From Bugula neritina (taxonomy: Eukaryota; Bryozoa; Gymnolaemata; Cheilostomatida; Bugulidae): a stretch of 64,000 nt of DNA. The stretch lies in NCBI GenBank assembly GCA_964035545.1, contig OZ037771.1, forward strand, positions 3,647,128-3,711,127. Direction: 5' to 3'. Shown here piece after piece: positions 41,801 through 53,920 of the stretch; the first letter of the stretch is position 1; each line of letters opens with the position of its first letter. The notes beneath the pieces were generated by a model, which searched no databases, was not told the DNA's origin, and worked only from the letters and a program-made list of their open reading frames with translations. A program made the position numbers and the translations under genes.

Positions 41801-44800
41801 TGTACCAAAATAAAAAAATAGTCTAAGTGGGATGAAACCCGTAAGTTATTTTGTCAGGGCTAAACAATATAAACTAAACTGTATGCAACAGAAATCTCCG
41901 CCCCTCTTAGTAAGAGAATTTCTGCTCACCCATTGGAAAATACAGCTTTTAGCAAACAGTTATTAAACCAGGCATTTATTTATTGAAAGAAAAGAAACAA
42001 TGTTTCAGTAATTGTTTTGTTTAGTGAGTAATATTTATTTCCTTAGGACAATGGGATGGCTAGATCAACGTATATTAATTTTTACAGCACATCTTTGAAA
42101 ACTCATAAATGCCATGACGTACAGCTCATGACAAAGTCTCTATACAGACAAATATTTATGGATATTTAATTGAGGAATAAAGTATTTATTTTTTTTGCGT
42201 AGGCCTGCAAACTTTGTATGAAATGGGATTAACAATATTGCGTGGAGCGTTACAATATCCACACCAAATCCTTTCATGTATGGTAAATCTTACGGACACC
42301 ATGATTAGGTGCAAGAGATTACCAGGTTTGCCCAAAAAATATTCTAGATAAATCTTCAGAAATATTTTAATAACCTTATAACGCTAACAATTGACATTTC
42401 CTGAATTCAAGCTCGCTCTTTGGTATCAAAGGCTACACTAAAAGTCGATTTGTCAACTGGACAGATATTGGTCACTGGCATAACAGGACGTTTTAATAAA
42501 CTTTATTCATATATAAAGAGCGAGAGCAAAGTTTACAAGTAAACAACCAACAATAGCCAGAGACACCAGCTTCTGACACAAGGTAAATGATTCATGGTAC
42601 ATATTTCGTATCCTTTAGAGTTTATTAGATTGTCAACTTTGCAACCTTCAGAGTACATAAACAGCTTTGAGCTTTGCAAGCAGTTAATTAAAATTTGTTG
42701 GTTTATTGTGATAAGCTGAGACAAGGGTTGAGTCCGTTATGTTACATTTAAGCACATTTTTAAGTTATTATTTTATTGAAGTGCCGAGAAAGATTGGGAT
42801 GCAGAAATTAAACGTATTAACGAATGTTTCAATATCATATAGTTTAACGACTGAATATCTCAAATATTGATATAATTATGTTTGAGAAAACGAATCACTG
42901 GTAAACACAGAAATGAGCTACTGGAAGATTTTTAGACTAAAAATATGATAAAGAACTTGACCAAATGTTGTTTTAGGAGATATTACCTCATTACCTTAAT
43001 GAAATGATTTCTGTAAATTGTTGGTACTTTATTCATGTTACTTTAAAATCTATATGTTAGTCTTGCAAAGAAATGTTAATTAGAATGAGTATCTGTTACT
43101 GGCAAGTCTTGACAGTTTTACAATCTATTTTTCTAACATTGTAGCTATATGATTGCAACATATATGAATATAATACAGTCATATAGTTGCATATTAATAT
43201 TCATAATAATTAAATAATTATTAATACTTGTAACTATATGAATATAACAATTAATTTCCATATCTTTTTTACAGGCTAAAATAACTTCAAAGCTCTAAAA
43301 GCAAGAAAAGCATAAACAATTAAAAGACAAAACAAGATAAAGGTAGGCTGAATTACAGAACTGTTGCTACATATGCCGGCACAAATGAAAGAAATACTGA
43401 ATAATATAGCCAGATAAATTGAGATTATAGGACTTATATGCTGAAAGCAAAATCTGCAGTAGTCAGACTACTACATTTTAAATTTTTTTACTTTTTCGAA
43501 GCATCACAAAGAATTAAATTCTGTCACTGAATTTTATTAATTTCAACTCTTGATCACTCAAAGTAGCAGAAAATAACTCACAGTCAGATAGTTAAATGGC
43601 TTTTATGAAACATTTTATGAAATAAGGTTTTGCTGTTTCAAAATAAAATTCTGAGCAATGTGTTAATTTTTCTGGTTAAATCATAGGATCTAGAATTCCA
43701 GTTATTCTTTATATTAGAACAAGCTTTACATTTACATTAATAACGTCATTTTGAAGCTAAAAATGTTACTCTATTGCTTTGTATTTATTACAGCTGTTTA
43801 ACTAGGTAGATTAAAATAACTTTTAATATATGAACACCTGTGATTGATAGACAAGTGTATGGTATTACCACATGACATAAATATCAGAAAAGGTTCTCTT
43901 ACTAGTTGAAATGTTACTCCAAAATTACAATTTTAAAATGTTCTACTACTGGTTAGATAAGGACTTATGGTTTTGTTACAGATGGGTCATTTAGCCAGAA
44001 CTGCTGAGTTTCAATTCTGCACTTCAGAGAAAGACTTTGAGAAGGCAATAAAACATGTGGATATATATTCTGTGGAGTGTCCCAATAATGTCTGCCATGA
44101 TGAGGATACTATAAGCAGACATTTGGGAGAACAGGTGCCCCAACAGCACGGAAAGTCTGAGACGAAGCTGAGGAGCAAACTGAACATCAAGTGAAAAAGC
44201 AAACACTAAACAGTTACCAAATATACGTGGCATTTCTATTATTTGGCATTACGAGGCCACATAAACGAAAAATTATTTTTACAAATATGTTTATTTTATG
44301 TGTATTATATCATTTTCATATCACCATTGTGCTTTTATCTCACATATTGGTACAACGTTCAACATGCTATATTATATTATATATTATAATGAGCTAATTG
44401 AAATAAAAGAACTTGATTTTAATTTAAAAAAATCTAGAGATAAGTCAACATGTAAAATTCACGTGGATATTGTGATTAAGCTTTGAAGTTTTAAGGCAAG
44501 ATAGTTTAAGTCTAAATATTGAAAATCTCTAGAGGTTAAATCGTTTGGCTACAACACAAAGTTGTGGGTTGAAGCCCGACAAAGGTCATTGCTGATGTTA
44601 GGAAGAGCATCCAGTCATAATTGCTCTTGTACCATGTATAAATAAACCCTTAGCCTGCTTTAAAAAACCCTTTACACCAGGGGTTCTCACAAGGATGGTG
44701 ATTATATGCACACAATAGTTTTTTTTATATGTATACATAGAAATAGCGAGAATAAAAAATATTTTTTTATCAAAGCTAAGTGTTATTAAATTATATGAAA

Positions 44801-47800
44801 AACTTCCTTTCGTATTCAAGTGAAAATAGCAGGTGCTAGATTTAACTGATACTCCTCTAATAAAAAAAAGTACAGCAAGGTGCATACCGTGAGACATCTT
44901 AGAAAATAAAATAATCATTTCAACAACTTAACTTGTAGTAATTCAGCTATGCTAGTTTCAAATTTGACTTAACTATGAGGATGCACTGCTACCTGTTACA
45001 CAACTGCTTTGAAATAAATTGACAGCATAAGTTTGATTTCAACTTTCACTTGAAAGCATCAGTTGAAATAAACAAATTAAAAACAAACCTTGGGGCACTC
45101 ATTTTAACAGGTCAATATCAACCAGCTTTGGGGTAACGGTATAGCAATAAAACCATTCACTGGTCAGGCAAAATTAGAAAAAAGCTTTAAGCGTAAAAAA
45201 TACTTTGACCCGTAGAATATTTTTCCACATTTTTGCTATGCTATTATTGTAAAAAATAAAATTAATAAATAATACTAGCAGTGACAGCTTGACATTTGTT
45301 TTTTATGAAAGGTATGCAATTGAGTAAAAAACAAAAGTGAGCATTTCAGATTTGGAATTGTTGGTGCAATAACATACTTGGTGTTTCTTGTATGAAGCGA
45401 CTTCAACGTGGTTGATTAATTGAAACCCATTTTCCAGCCATAAGCTACTTGCTGGCTATTTTAAAAATATTCTTCAGCTTGTTCTGCATGTGGCAACAAA
45501 TTATGAAGTTACAAAAACATGAGAGGGCTTGGTAGCACTACTGAAACAGAAATTTTACTCAAAACTGTCATATCATTTTACTATCACTTACTGCTAAGCT
45601 ATGAGTTATTGATTTCTGTTAACCGGAAAAAATATTTCTAGAGAGCCTTTAAAACTTTTCAAATAAAAGACTGATTCATTACACATGCACAAAAACTGAC
45701 CATAATAGAAGAAACTTGCAGTAAACTAATAGCTATAAGTGTTCACTATACAGATGACTTCTACTTCCAATAAATTGCATAGTTCTGTAATCCTGAAATC
45801 CTGAAAGTACCCTAGAATTAATTAATCCCTACAAAAGGATTATCAGGTCCTTTGGATGATGCACTGTACAAATATTTAGCATCCAGTGTAGTCTCCATTA
45901 TATTACACTTAATCATAATTTACAATGATATTTATCTGAAAATAATTATCGTGTACATATTTCAATGACTTAATATTGTGCTGTGTTCATTAGAGATCGC
46001 AAATGCGTACGTGATGCAAATTGTGTAGTCTACACAATTTCAATAAGGAGAGTGTAGTGGGTGCAAGCTCACCAGAAAGCACTGCATCAAACGGAAGTGC
46101 ATTTTATGTTAAATAAATGATGAAACTTTTTAAGCCTCTGGTAATCAAACAATTATTTTAATAATCCACCCATGTGATGATTTAGTTTTGGTAATTGCTA
46201 GTGCTAAATGAGTACAAGAAATCAATCTTGATAGAAAAACATGTTGTAACATTTAGTTACAGCTCACTTTGCGACCTTTAGATCATGGTTAAGGTAATCT
46301 CAAAACTAAAGTGATAAAATAACAAGACCCAAAATGTTATCTTTATTAAATGGCTGTTTTTAGAATGAACTTGGCCTATTGTTTTATTACTATTCGTAAG
46401 TAATTGACCTAAAAATAATTGTGTGATTTTAGAAATTGATATGCTTAAAAAAATTTAAAAAATATTGATTCGAAAATTTGCAAAAATCAAATTCCACAAA
46501 CATAAATTTATAAATAAAATTTTATGTTAATAGCAGTTTGGGTATGAAAGGTATGCCTAGAGCTTACATAAAAAATTTCATACAGTAGTGTGCAATGCCC
46601 CGAGTAAGCTATATTACGACTTTAAAAAGATTGTTCACCCCATACTATACAATTAACGAATTTGAAAAAGAAATAATTAAAGCTATATTTATAAATATCA
46701 TTGAGAACCTTGCCAAAGAGCTAGAAACTTTCTGTAACCGCATAGGCTGGTAGTATTAATCATAGATTAGCACCATAAGCAAGAGTCAAACGCTTAGAAT
46801 GTGATGGGGTGGGTTTTAATAAGCCTGGCCGCGTCCTTTCCCCTAATCTGACTGTGTAGGAATTAGGAGCAAGCCCCAGCATATTGAGGGAATTTGCTAG
46901 GCAATTTGGCTTATAAGTTTTTAATATCACAATGGTAAAAGCTCCTTGGGCTTATTTCAATAGTTATAGGAAAACATCAAGACAAATTTTTCAATTTTTC
47001 CATTTTTATTTTTCAAAATCTATCCCGTATTTAAAATCAGCCAAAATAAAAAGCTCGATGAAATCATTGGAAAAGATTAGTTAATGAAGAAATTTCAGTG
47101 GGTAACCAAGTTGGTAAGTGGCTGTTTTTGCAAAAAATCTTAGAGCGTCTAAAAACTAAACAGAGTTCTTTTTTTTGAAAAATACTTTGAGCCTAAAATA
47201 ATGTGTTTAGAATACGTATTCCTAGAACTTGCTCATCATGTGTGTAAAAACTCTTTCACCGCCAAAAAGTCGACTAATCCAAATAGCCAGATAATATTGT
47301 TATTCGATATTGAACATTAAATTGATATTTCACAGAGGGCAAAAAATTGTATTTAAAAATTTGAAAGCATAAAAAAAATTCCTTTGGTGTTATTATACTA
47401 GTTTGTAGTAATGGCTACGCGGGCAGAGATAGAAAAGGCAACACATACCCACAAGCTAGGAGATTATTGAGCTCATCTGTACAAATAGAAGTACCATTGA
47501 GGCACCCTTCATCTCTAAATCTGTGAATGCATTGCAAGCTACTCATGTCCCATACGTACACCATTGCGTCATCTGCAAGCAGGAAAGAGACATACAGTGC
47601 CATCCTCAGAGCACCGGCACAAACCACTCACCAAATAGTTGTATATCGGTCACTACTTTATTTGGTACACACTATCAAATTCAAACCAAACTCACCAAAT
47701 AGTTGTATATAGGTTACTTTACTTTATTTGGTACAAACTTAAAAATTGGTTAAAAACTCATGAGAATATAATGTAGCATAGTATTTGCACATGCCGATTT

Positions 47801-50800
47801 AAAATATGCCAAGGAAAAAAGGTTGTGAGGGGGTCCTGTAACAACAAAGCGCAACACAATAGCCATTATTGCCAATGCAAATGTGGGTGTGGACAGTGAC
47901 TAACTATTCTGGAAAGATATTTGGTTTATAATATTATGGCTATAACTAGATACAAACATTAGTATAGTTAGCACCTCACTTGAAAGATTAAATGGTGTAC
48001 TATTTATAGATCATGAAAAATTCACAAAAATATACGGACTAATTTTTTTAAAGTCCTCTGACCAAAACTTTAACAAAAAGTACAAAAAACGGAGCAAATG
48101 CTGAACAAATATCAAGTTGTTTGAGTTTATTTGTAAACAATTCATTAGTTTTAGACAAAAACAGATATATTAGATAAGTCCTAGAATTTTACAATAGGCT
48201 AAAAATTAAGCGTACTAATTTAAGAAAAGTGACCTATATTTTAGTAATTTCAAGCAGTTTAGGTGCAAAACCTCCACAGCCAACGGAACTGCAGTTTTTT
48301 CTTTAAAAGAAATTAAACATCTATGAAAAAGGTGCCGTGCCGTTAAACTTCTGCTGCAAATAGCTAAGTTCAGATTACGTCATTATAGATGGCAAGTTTC
48401 ATTATGCAATGCTTCAGAAAAACACTTGGTTTTAACCGATTTAACAACTGGTAATTCCATACAGCTGAAAGGAGAATTGACAGCAATATGCATTAATTAT
48501 AAGCTAGACACACAGACAGTCAAGAAAAATTGATGACAAAATTCTACGTTTTTTGCCACGTCTCAATACAACACAAATAGAAAGGCCGTCTGGAATAATT
48601 CTCAACCACAACGCTCAGTGTGTTTACTTTGTCTTTCCATGGGAGTCACCATCACATGCAAAACAATTACTACTTGCGTAATGGAACCAAGTTGTGAGAG
48701 GGTACAATAAGGAAACCACGATTAAACATTTTGTAAAAAATACTAAACGAGAAATTATGAGTTTAAATCTGTATCATTAGAAACATATGAAGGTTATTTG
48801 AACTAAGCATGTCTGCTACCACAGCTCCTTTTTTTAGAAGAGAAGTAGGAAATTTTTTATAAAGATTTCAAAGAAGACATTATACACACCTCCAAATGAG
48901 TAGAGATATGCCCCATTATGAGAAAAAGTAATTGCGTTGACAGATCCATTCATCTTTAGCTGGCAAACAAGTTCTTTAGACTAAAAAAGAGAAGAACGAA
49001 AAATAAAAGCTCAACAATTTCTGAAACGAAATCTTGCTTGGCATCCTATTATTTTGGTAGACAAGCTAGAGACAAATGTTACGTCTTATTATTTATGTGA
49101 TTTGAATAAAGAAACTTTTAGTCCATCCAATTGAGATTAATAACAATTATCCATTAATATTATCCTTATCCTTCAATACATTTTAATCAGTCTAGACTGC
49201 TGTGACCAGACTGCCTTCAGTGCAAAAAGAATAGAAAATAGCGTTGGGTGCTTGTTGCAAAGAGAAATTCAAGTTTTACATTTGATTACAACCAGTTTTA
49301 TACACCACCCATTACTTAATGAAACTAATAATATTTATCACATAAAATTGAGTTGATTGATATTGACCGTTTTCTAAAACCTTTACACCATCAACATTGT
49401 GTTTAAGTGAGGAAATTACTCGCTAGTTATTATCCAGTGTTGCAGAAATGCGCAGGAACTTCAAATCAATAACAGCACAAGACAATGGATGATTCACCAA
49501 CACATATAGCTGGAGAAAACAGAGAAATGGAATCAACTCCTGCTGGTTTGTTAGGTTAAAGTCATACAAACCCATGTATGCAGTAACTATTTTCTCACTT
49601 TTAATGAAAAATTTACGCAGTCACACAGTTAACATATAAAAGGGTACGAAGACAGAAAGTTAAAAATATTAGAGCCAAAACTTTGTTCTGCAGCTCTCCT
49701 GCATGACTAAGCATATTCCTTCTTTTACTTGTAAAGCATTACGAGGACACGTGGTGAAACAATGTTACAACATCCTGTAGACTACACAAAAAAACTCGAA
49801 ACGTGATGAAACCAACATCAGACACGTTTTAAAGCGATTTACAGATAAACCAAGCTTTTCATCTATTGTTTTAGCCAAATTCCTGAAATCGCTTTCTCAA
49901 TGCATCATGCACAGTGTGTACAGTGTGTACATAACACTTGCTCACGATCTTAAACGGTAAAATTATGAAAGTTAAATGCACCACAGCTTTACATATACAA
50001 CATATTCATATTTAAAATTTCATTGAAAATGTGAACATTAATATGTATATTTAAAAAATTTTTTTTACAACTCTTGTGTACACATAATTGTTGTACAAAA
50101 CTACCTGTCAATGCTAACAATGCCAACAGCCTAAATATAAACTGAGTTGTAACATTTATTACAACACCTGGAGATTTGTTTTTCATTCTATGACAATTTA
50201 TGTGCCAGAATCCAATTTCCATAAAAACTTTCTACAAAAACATTAAAACTCCATTCAGATTAAAAGAAGCAGGGAATCCTGTGCATGCATATAACACCTG
50301 ACCTACAAGCACCTTATGACATCATCACTTTCATAATTTTTGCTCTAACTTCTGACGCACACAGTTTTATTTAAAATAAAACAATATTTTGAGTGACTGA
50401 TAAAACATTCCTAAACGCTTAAACCAGCAGACTGCAGGTTTACAACTTTCTAACATATTGGAGTTTTCTCCCCCAGCTGACGTTGCATACTTTAAAAATC
50501 AGTTTTTACAACTTTTTGCCCTGAATGCAATATTACTAATGGCATTTATTAAATCATCATATTTATTGCCAAACGAAGTTGAAAATAATGGAATACTTGT
50601 TAAGTGAAATAAGACACTTATGCATTCAGCTTAACGCTTACTTTCCAACGTTTTAACTAAGCACATTCGCTACCTTGTACTATAACTCTCACCTTGGTTG
50701 AGAGAATGTGTATATAGCCATACTCCCCTCTGAATGCTATGTACTTTCCACACGGAGAATTCTCAAAAAAGCTCATTGGCTGATTATTAAGTCCTAAAAC

Positions 50801-53800
50801 GGTAACCACATTAAACTAATATACATAGTAATTAAAATCATATCTAAGGAAAGGAAGGGAGATTCGCCTACCCACTCTATTCAAGTAGATCGTCACATTC
50901 AAAAGCGCTCGTAATGTTCGCATTAAAAAATTAGCCATCTTAGTTCCTTAGTTACCAACAAATAAATAAAACATCTACACAATATATAGCATCATGCATG
51001 TACCACGCGGTGTATCAGTTAGAATTCAATTTGTATCATGACCCCTATGTTTGTTGAATACAAACAACGACATCAAATTTTTTATCAAATTTTCAACCAT
51101 TAGTTAAGACAACAATTGAGATGTCAATAGACAAATTGGTGCATACCAGGACGTACTAGCACATGCATGAAGTACAACACATCCCCAATAAACCCAGCAG
51201 AGAATCAAGTATACCGTACCTTTGATGGGCTGAATGTTCATCAGTGTCCCGGATATCATGTCGTAGTTATAGAATGCCTTGTGTCTCGATCCTAGCACCA
51301 CCTGCTGGCCGTCGGTGGTGAACCTCGCACAGTAGATGGGAAAGTTCTCAACGTGTAGGGACTGAATCTTAGCATTCTTCTCTCCATCCACCTGTAACCA
51401 TTAGAACTCTGAAACTGGACCTGCCAACCCTCGGTCAAATGGTTGCCAGAAACATTGCAGTTTAATTATATGCATCTGAAATTCATGGTTATGTTGCAAC
51501 AGAATTTCTCCAAAAAACTGACATGATGAGCTATTTTATATGAAAATAAAAAAGAGCAGGCAATTCCTAACTATGGAGACACATATTTGTTGAGGAAACA
51601 ATTCTCAAACATTATTATGTTGTGAGCATTTTTACCACACGGTACTGAGCGGAGATTATACCTGAAAGAATGAGAGGTTCTGATCTTTACTGGCCGTCAT
51701 AACAATCTGCGAGGAGGGGTGGAAACGCACCGTACTGACTGTGGTCTGAAATGACGGTGTATTGATGTACCATTCAATTATTAAAACATGAAATAGATTT
51801 AGTATGTACTGAGAACTTGCGAGAATACAAGAGAAACATGCATGCCATGTTTTCAACATACAATCTAAGAGTGTAAGAAGAAAATAAAGTATATATTATA
51901 GGTATCTATTTACTTTATGTAAAAGAGCTTTGTTAGCATGAGTTACAGGTTTATATTCGAGATATGTGGGTGGCAGATGCTGAGTGGATTTACTGAGGTA
52001 ATTCCCAGTATGGCGAGACAACTCCCTTTCTTCTTCATCTTCTGAAACAAAAATGTCACAACAATTTTCACTTGTACAGTACACAGACCCAACGCACAGT
52101 ACGTTTTGTTTCTTCAACCGACCAAAGGCATTATTTCAGGCAAGACCAAGCTATTAGGTAGACCATCAATAGCGAAGGCATCATGATACGGTGAGAGAGT
52201 TTATACTATGAATCATGGTTAAGTTAATCAGAATATTTGATGCATGACGTACACATTGTATTTTCAGAGAGCATCTGTATATTTAGACTAGACAATTTAC
52301 AAATCTACAGATGCAATCATTCTTACCGTCTTCATATCTTTGTTTACTGGAATCATTTTGGTCAAGCTCAGCCCAGGATGGCCGAGGTCCATACACAGCT
52401 TCATACCTATAAAGTTGATAAACATCAAGTATTTTCAATTGAACAGCCAAAAGCGTGTGAAACTCACACAAATAATCGACTATCATTGAGGTTTAAATTT
52501 TCATGCCAAAACATTGTTATGCAATTAACAGCCTTCCCCTTTACTAGTAGTATAGTAGATATTAGATATATTACAACAGATTTAAGCTCCAAAGTGTTAT
52601 ATAATTTTCAAATTAATAAAATTTAAATTGAAGATAACTCCTCAAAAAATGCAAAATACTTTCAATGATAATATATTTTCACATTTATTGCAGCGAGCAA
52701 AACAAAATTTCAGACATGTTTACCTCTTTTTCAATCTTTGTTGATATTCTTTCTGGGAAATACTCGTCTCGCCGAGCTTAGCAAGTTTTCGGTATCGGGA
52801 GTCTTTCAAGTCAACGCTGAAGGAAATATATAACACCAATATAGGAAGGGTTCACCTCCCCCCCCCCCTCTCTTAAGGGACAGAATTTGTTTAAACTCTG
52901 CCAGGTATAGTTAGTATAAAAGCAATCAGAAACAAATGCTACCAAATGAGAGACACACAAACACTCAGTTTACAGTGAAATATATCATTCTATGTGAGAT
53001 AGATGTTAAAGCAATATCTTGACCAAGACATTTTCTTTATTAGGAAATTACAATCACCACTCCGTTTTGTACCATACTGTATGAAGATTCAAATATGCAC
53101 AATACATTTATACTATATTGACACCCCAACTGTTGATTTAACCTACACATACAGAGTAGCATTATGCTATGAGACTAACAAACCTTGCTTCATCTTCGAC
53201 ATTATCATCCTCATCCACCCATACCGGAACTCTTGCAGGTCTTTTAGTACTTGACTAAAATAGATTAAACATATTTCATTGAAAAAATAAGCAGACCATA
53301 GCTATGGTTTAGGCTGAGCGGTACTGCCTATGACTGATGTGACAGATTCTACAGAGAACTATCAGGCCAGGAATGCAAGCAGATGTGCCATGGGTCATAA
53401 AATTTTTGCAGTTACTTAAACACACAAAGAGTTAGAAGATGTTCCAAAAAATTTATGCTTGACTTAAAACATTACAGTTACACTGCCAAGTCACTTCTAC
53501 ACCAATCACCTTCTTATGTCTATCTACTGCAGGTGGTGGAAGCAACAGAAACTGGAAAAAAAGTTGATTGGCAGAAAACTATTTCAACAGAGCACTAGAA
53601 CACACCTCTGTTCGCTCGATGTCAGATTCATCGGATTTCTTTAACATGAGATGCTTTCTTGACCCCAAATGTTCCACAGCATCTTGTTCAGCCCCGAGAA
53701 CAAAATCCTCCAAACTCTTCGCGTCATAAACTTTTCTATGAGACACTTTTGTCAAATTTTCTTCTTTGTTAGCCTCATGAGCGTTCTCTTCAGTGTGAAT

Positions 53801-53920
53801 TTGTGTTGAAAGTACAGGTTCTGGTCTATGACTTTCAGGAACATCTTTGAATTCTGATTCTGTACCATCAAGTGTTTTAGATCCACTGCTATCAGATAGC
53901 GCAAGCTTACGTCTGAGCAT
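38876..53920 (-). CDS. UTP18: UTP18, U3 small nucleolar RNA-associated WD40 protein (546 aa)
   Basis: Fourteen exons on the minus strand, in transcript order: 53920-53606, 53551-53510, 53254-53184, 52816-52724, 52406-52327, 52041-51914, 51745-51662, 51391-51220, 50793-50693, 48980-48890, 47572-47449, 40654-40480, 39742-39603 and 38900-38876. They total 1641 nt with all phases matching. Landmarks shared with human UTP18 (about 556 aa) are VPVWVDEDD, RHTGNYLSKST, VRFHPSSQIVMTAS, QVDGEKNAKIQSL, RFRDEGCLNGTSI, SGVVNIYKSS, DFSPNSGYFAVG and a short end RLQHFNGY. The N-terminal 230 residues are acidic and low-complexity; the rest forms a WD40 propeller. UTP18 is part of the small-subunit processome (UTP-B) that processes 18S pre-rRNA in the nucleolus. 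The first ATG follows an acceptor-like ttttag, so an upstream non-coding exon is likely. Intron 11 (40655-47448) is unusually large and holds a candidate nested gene. Confidence 0.94.
40070..40167. repeat. 26-27-bp tandem repeat in UTP18 intron 12
   Basis: Three to four copies of 'cttgctaccacatgctacat' plus 'ataacca'. Confidence 0.8.
41415..41838. repeat. 18-bp inverted repeat pair 424 bp apart in UTP18 intron 11
   Basis: GTGTCATCCCACTTAGAC at 41415-41432 and GTCTAAGTGGGATGAAAC at 41821-41838 pair at 17 of 18 positions. They could be the ends of a short DNA transposon, but no clear target duplication flanks them. Confidence 0.5.
42510..42516 (+). promoter_or_regulatory. TATA box candidate for the nested gene
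   Basis: TATATAA followed by 'agagcgagagc'. A start about 30 bases downstream (near 42540) would give a first exon ending at the donor AAG|GTAAAT (42582/42583). Confidence 0.4.
43982..44194 (+). CDS. Candidate nested gene inside UTP18 intron 11: 70-aa unknown protein
   Basis: A reading frame of 70 codons begins MGHLARTAEFQF and ends at TGA 44192-44194. Its ATG follows directly a splice acceptor (ttttgttacag). Upstream on the same strand lie a plausible middle exon 43276-43341 (acceptor atcttttttacag, donor AAAG|GTAGGC) and a first exon of about 42540-42582 (donor AAG|GTAAAT) behind a TATA box. Neither leader exon contains an ATG, so this would be the first ATG of the spliced RNA, in the strong context AAGATGG. 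An AATAAA lies at 44402. The product is hydrophilic and charged, with Cys at 13, 33 and 38, no signal peptide and no family that I recognise. The transcript would run opposite to UTP18. It may instead be a chance frame or a non-coding RNA. Confidence 0.4.
   Translation: MGHLARTAEFQFCTSEKDFEKAIKHVDIYSVECPNNVCHDEDTISRHLGEQVPQQHGKSETKLRSKLNIK
44402..44407 (+). terminator. Poly(A) signal candidate of the nested gene
   Basis: AATAAA 208 bases after the TGA stop of the 70-codon frame. Confidence 0.35.
44530..44715 (+). mobile_element. SINE-like copy in UTP18 intron 11
   Basis: The head is 'tctagaggttaaatcgtttg' with 'gttgtgggttgaagcccgac', the body 'gctgatgttaggaagagcat' and 'ccagtcataattgctcttgt', and the tail 'cctttacaccaggggttctc' and 'aaggatggtgattata'. 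Same architecture as 24632-24835. Confidence 0.7.
44716..47448. other. Remainder of UTP18 intron 11
   Basis: 2.7 kb of AT-rich intron. No coding frame, transposon end or RNA gene that I can support. Other long UTP18 introns (47573-48889 and 48981-50692) are likewise featureless to me. Confidence 0.5.

Noticed and set aside
52237-52626. 129-codon plus-strand frame over UTP18 exon 5
   Set aside because: It is antisense to a conserved UTP18 exon and has no family resemblance or splice support.
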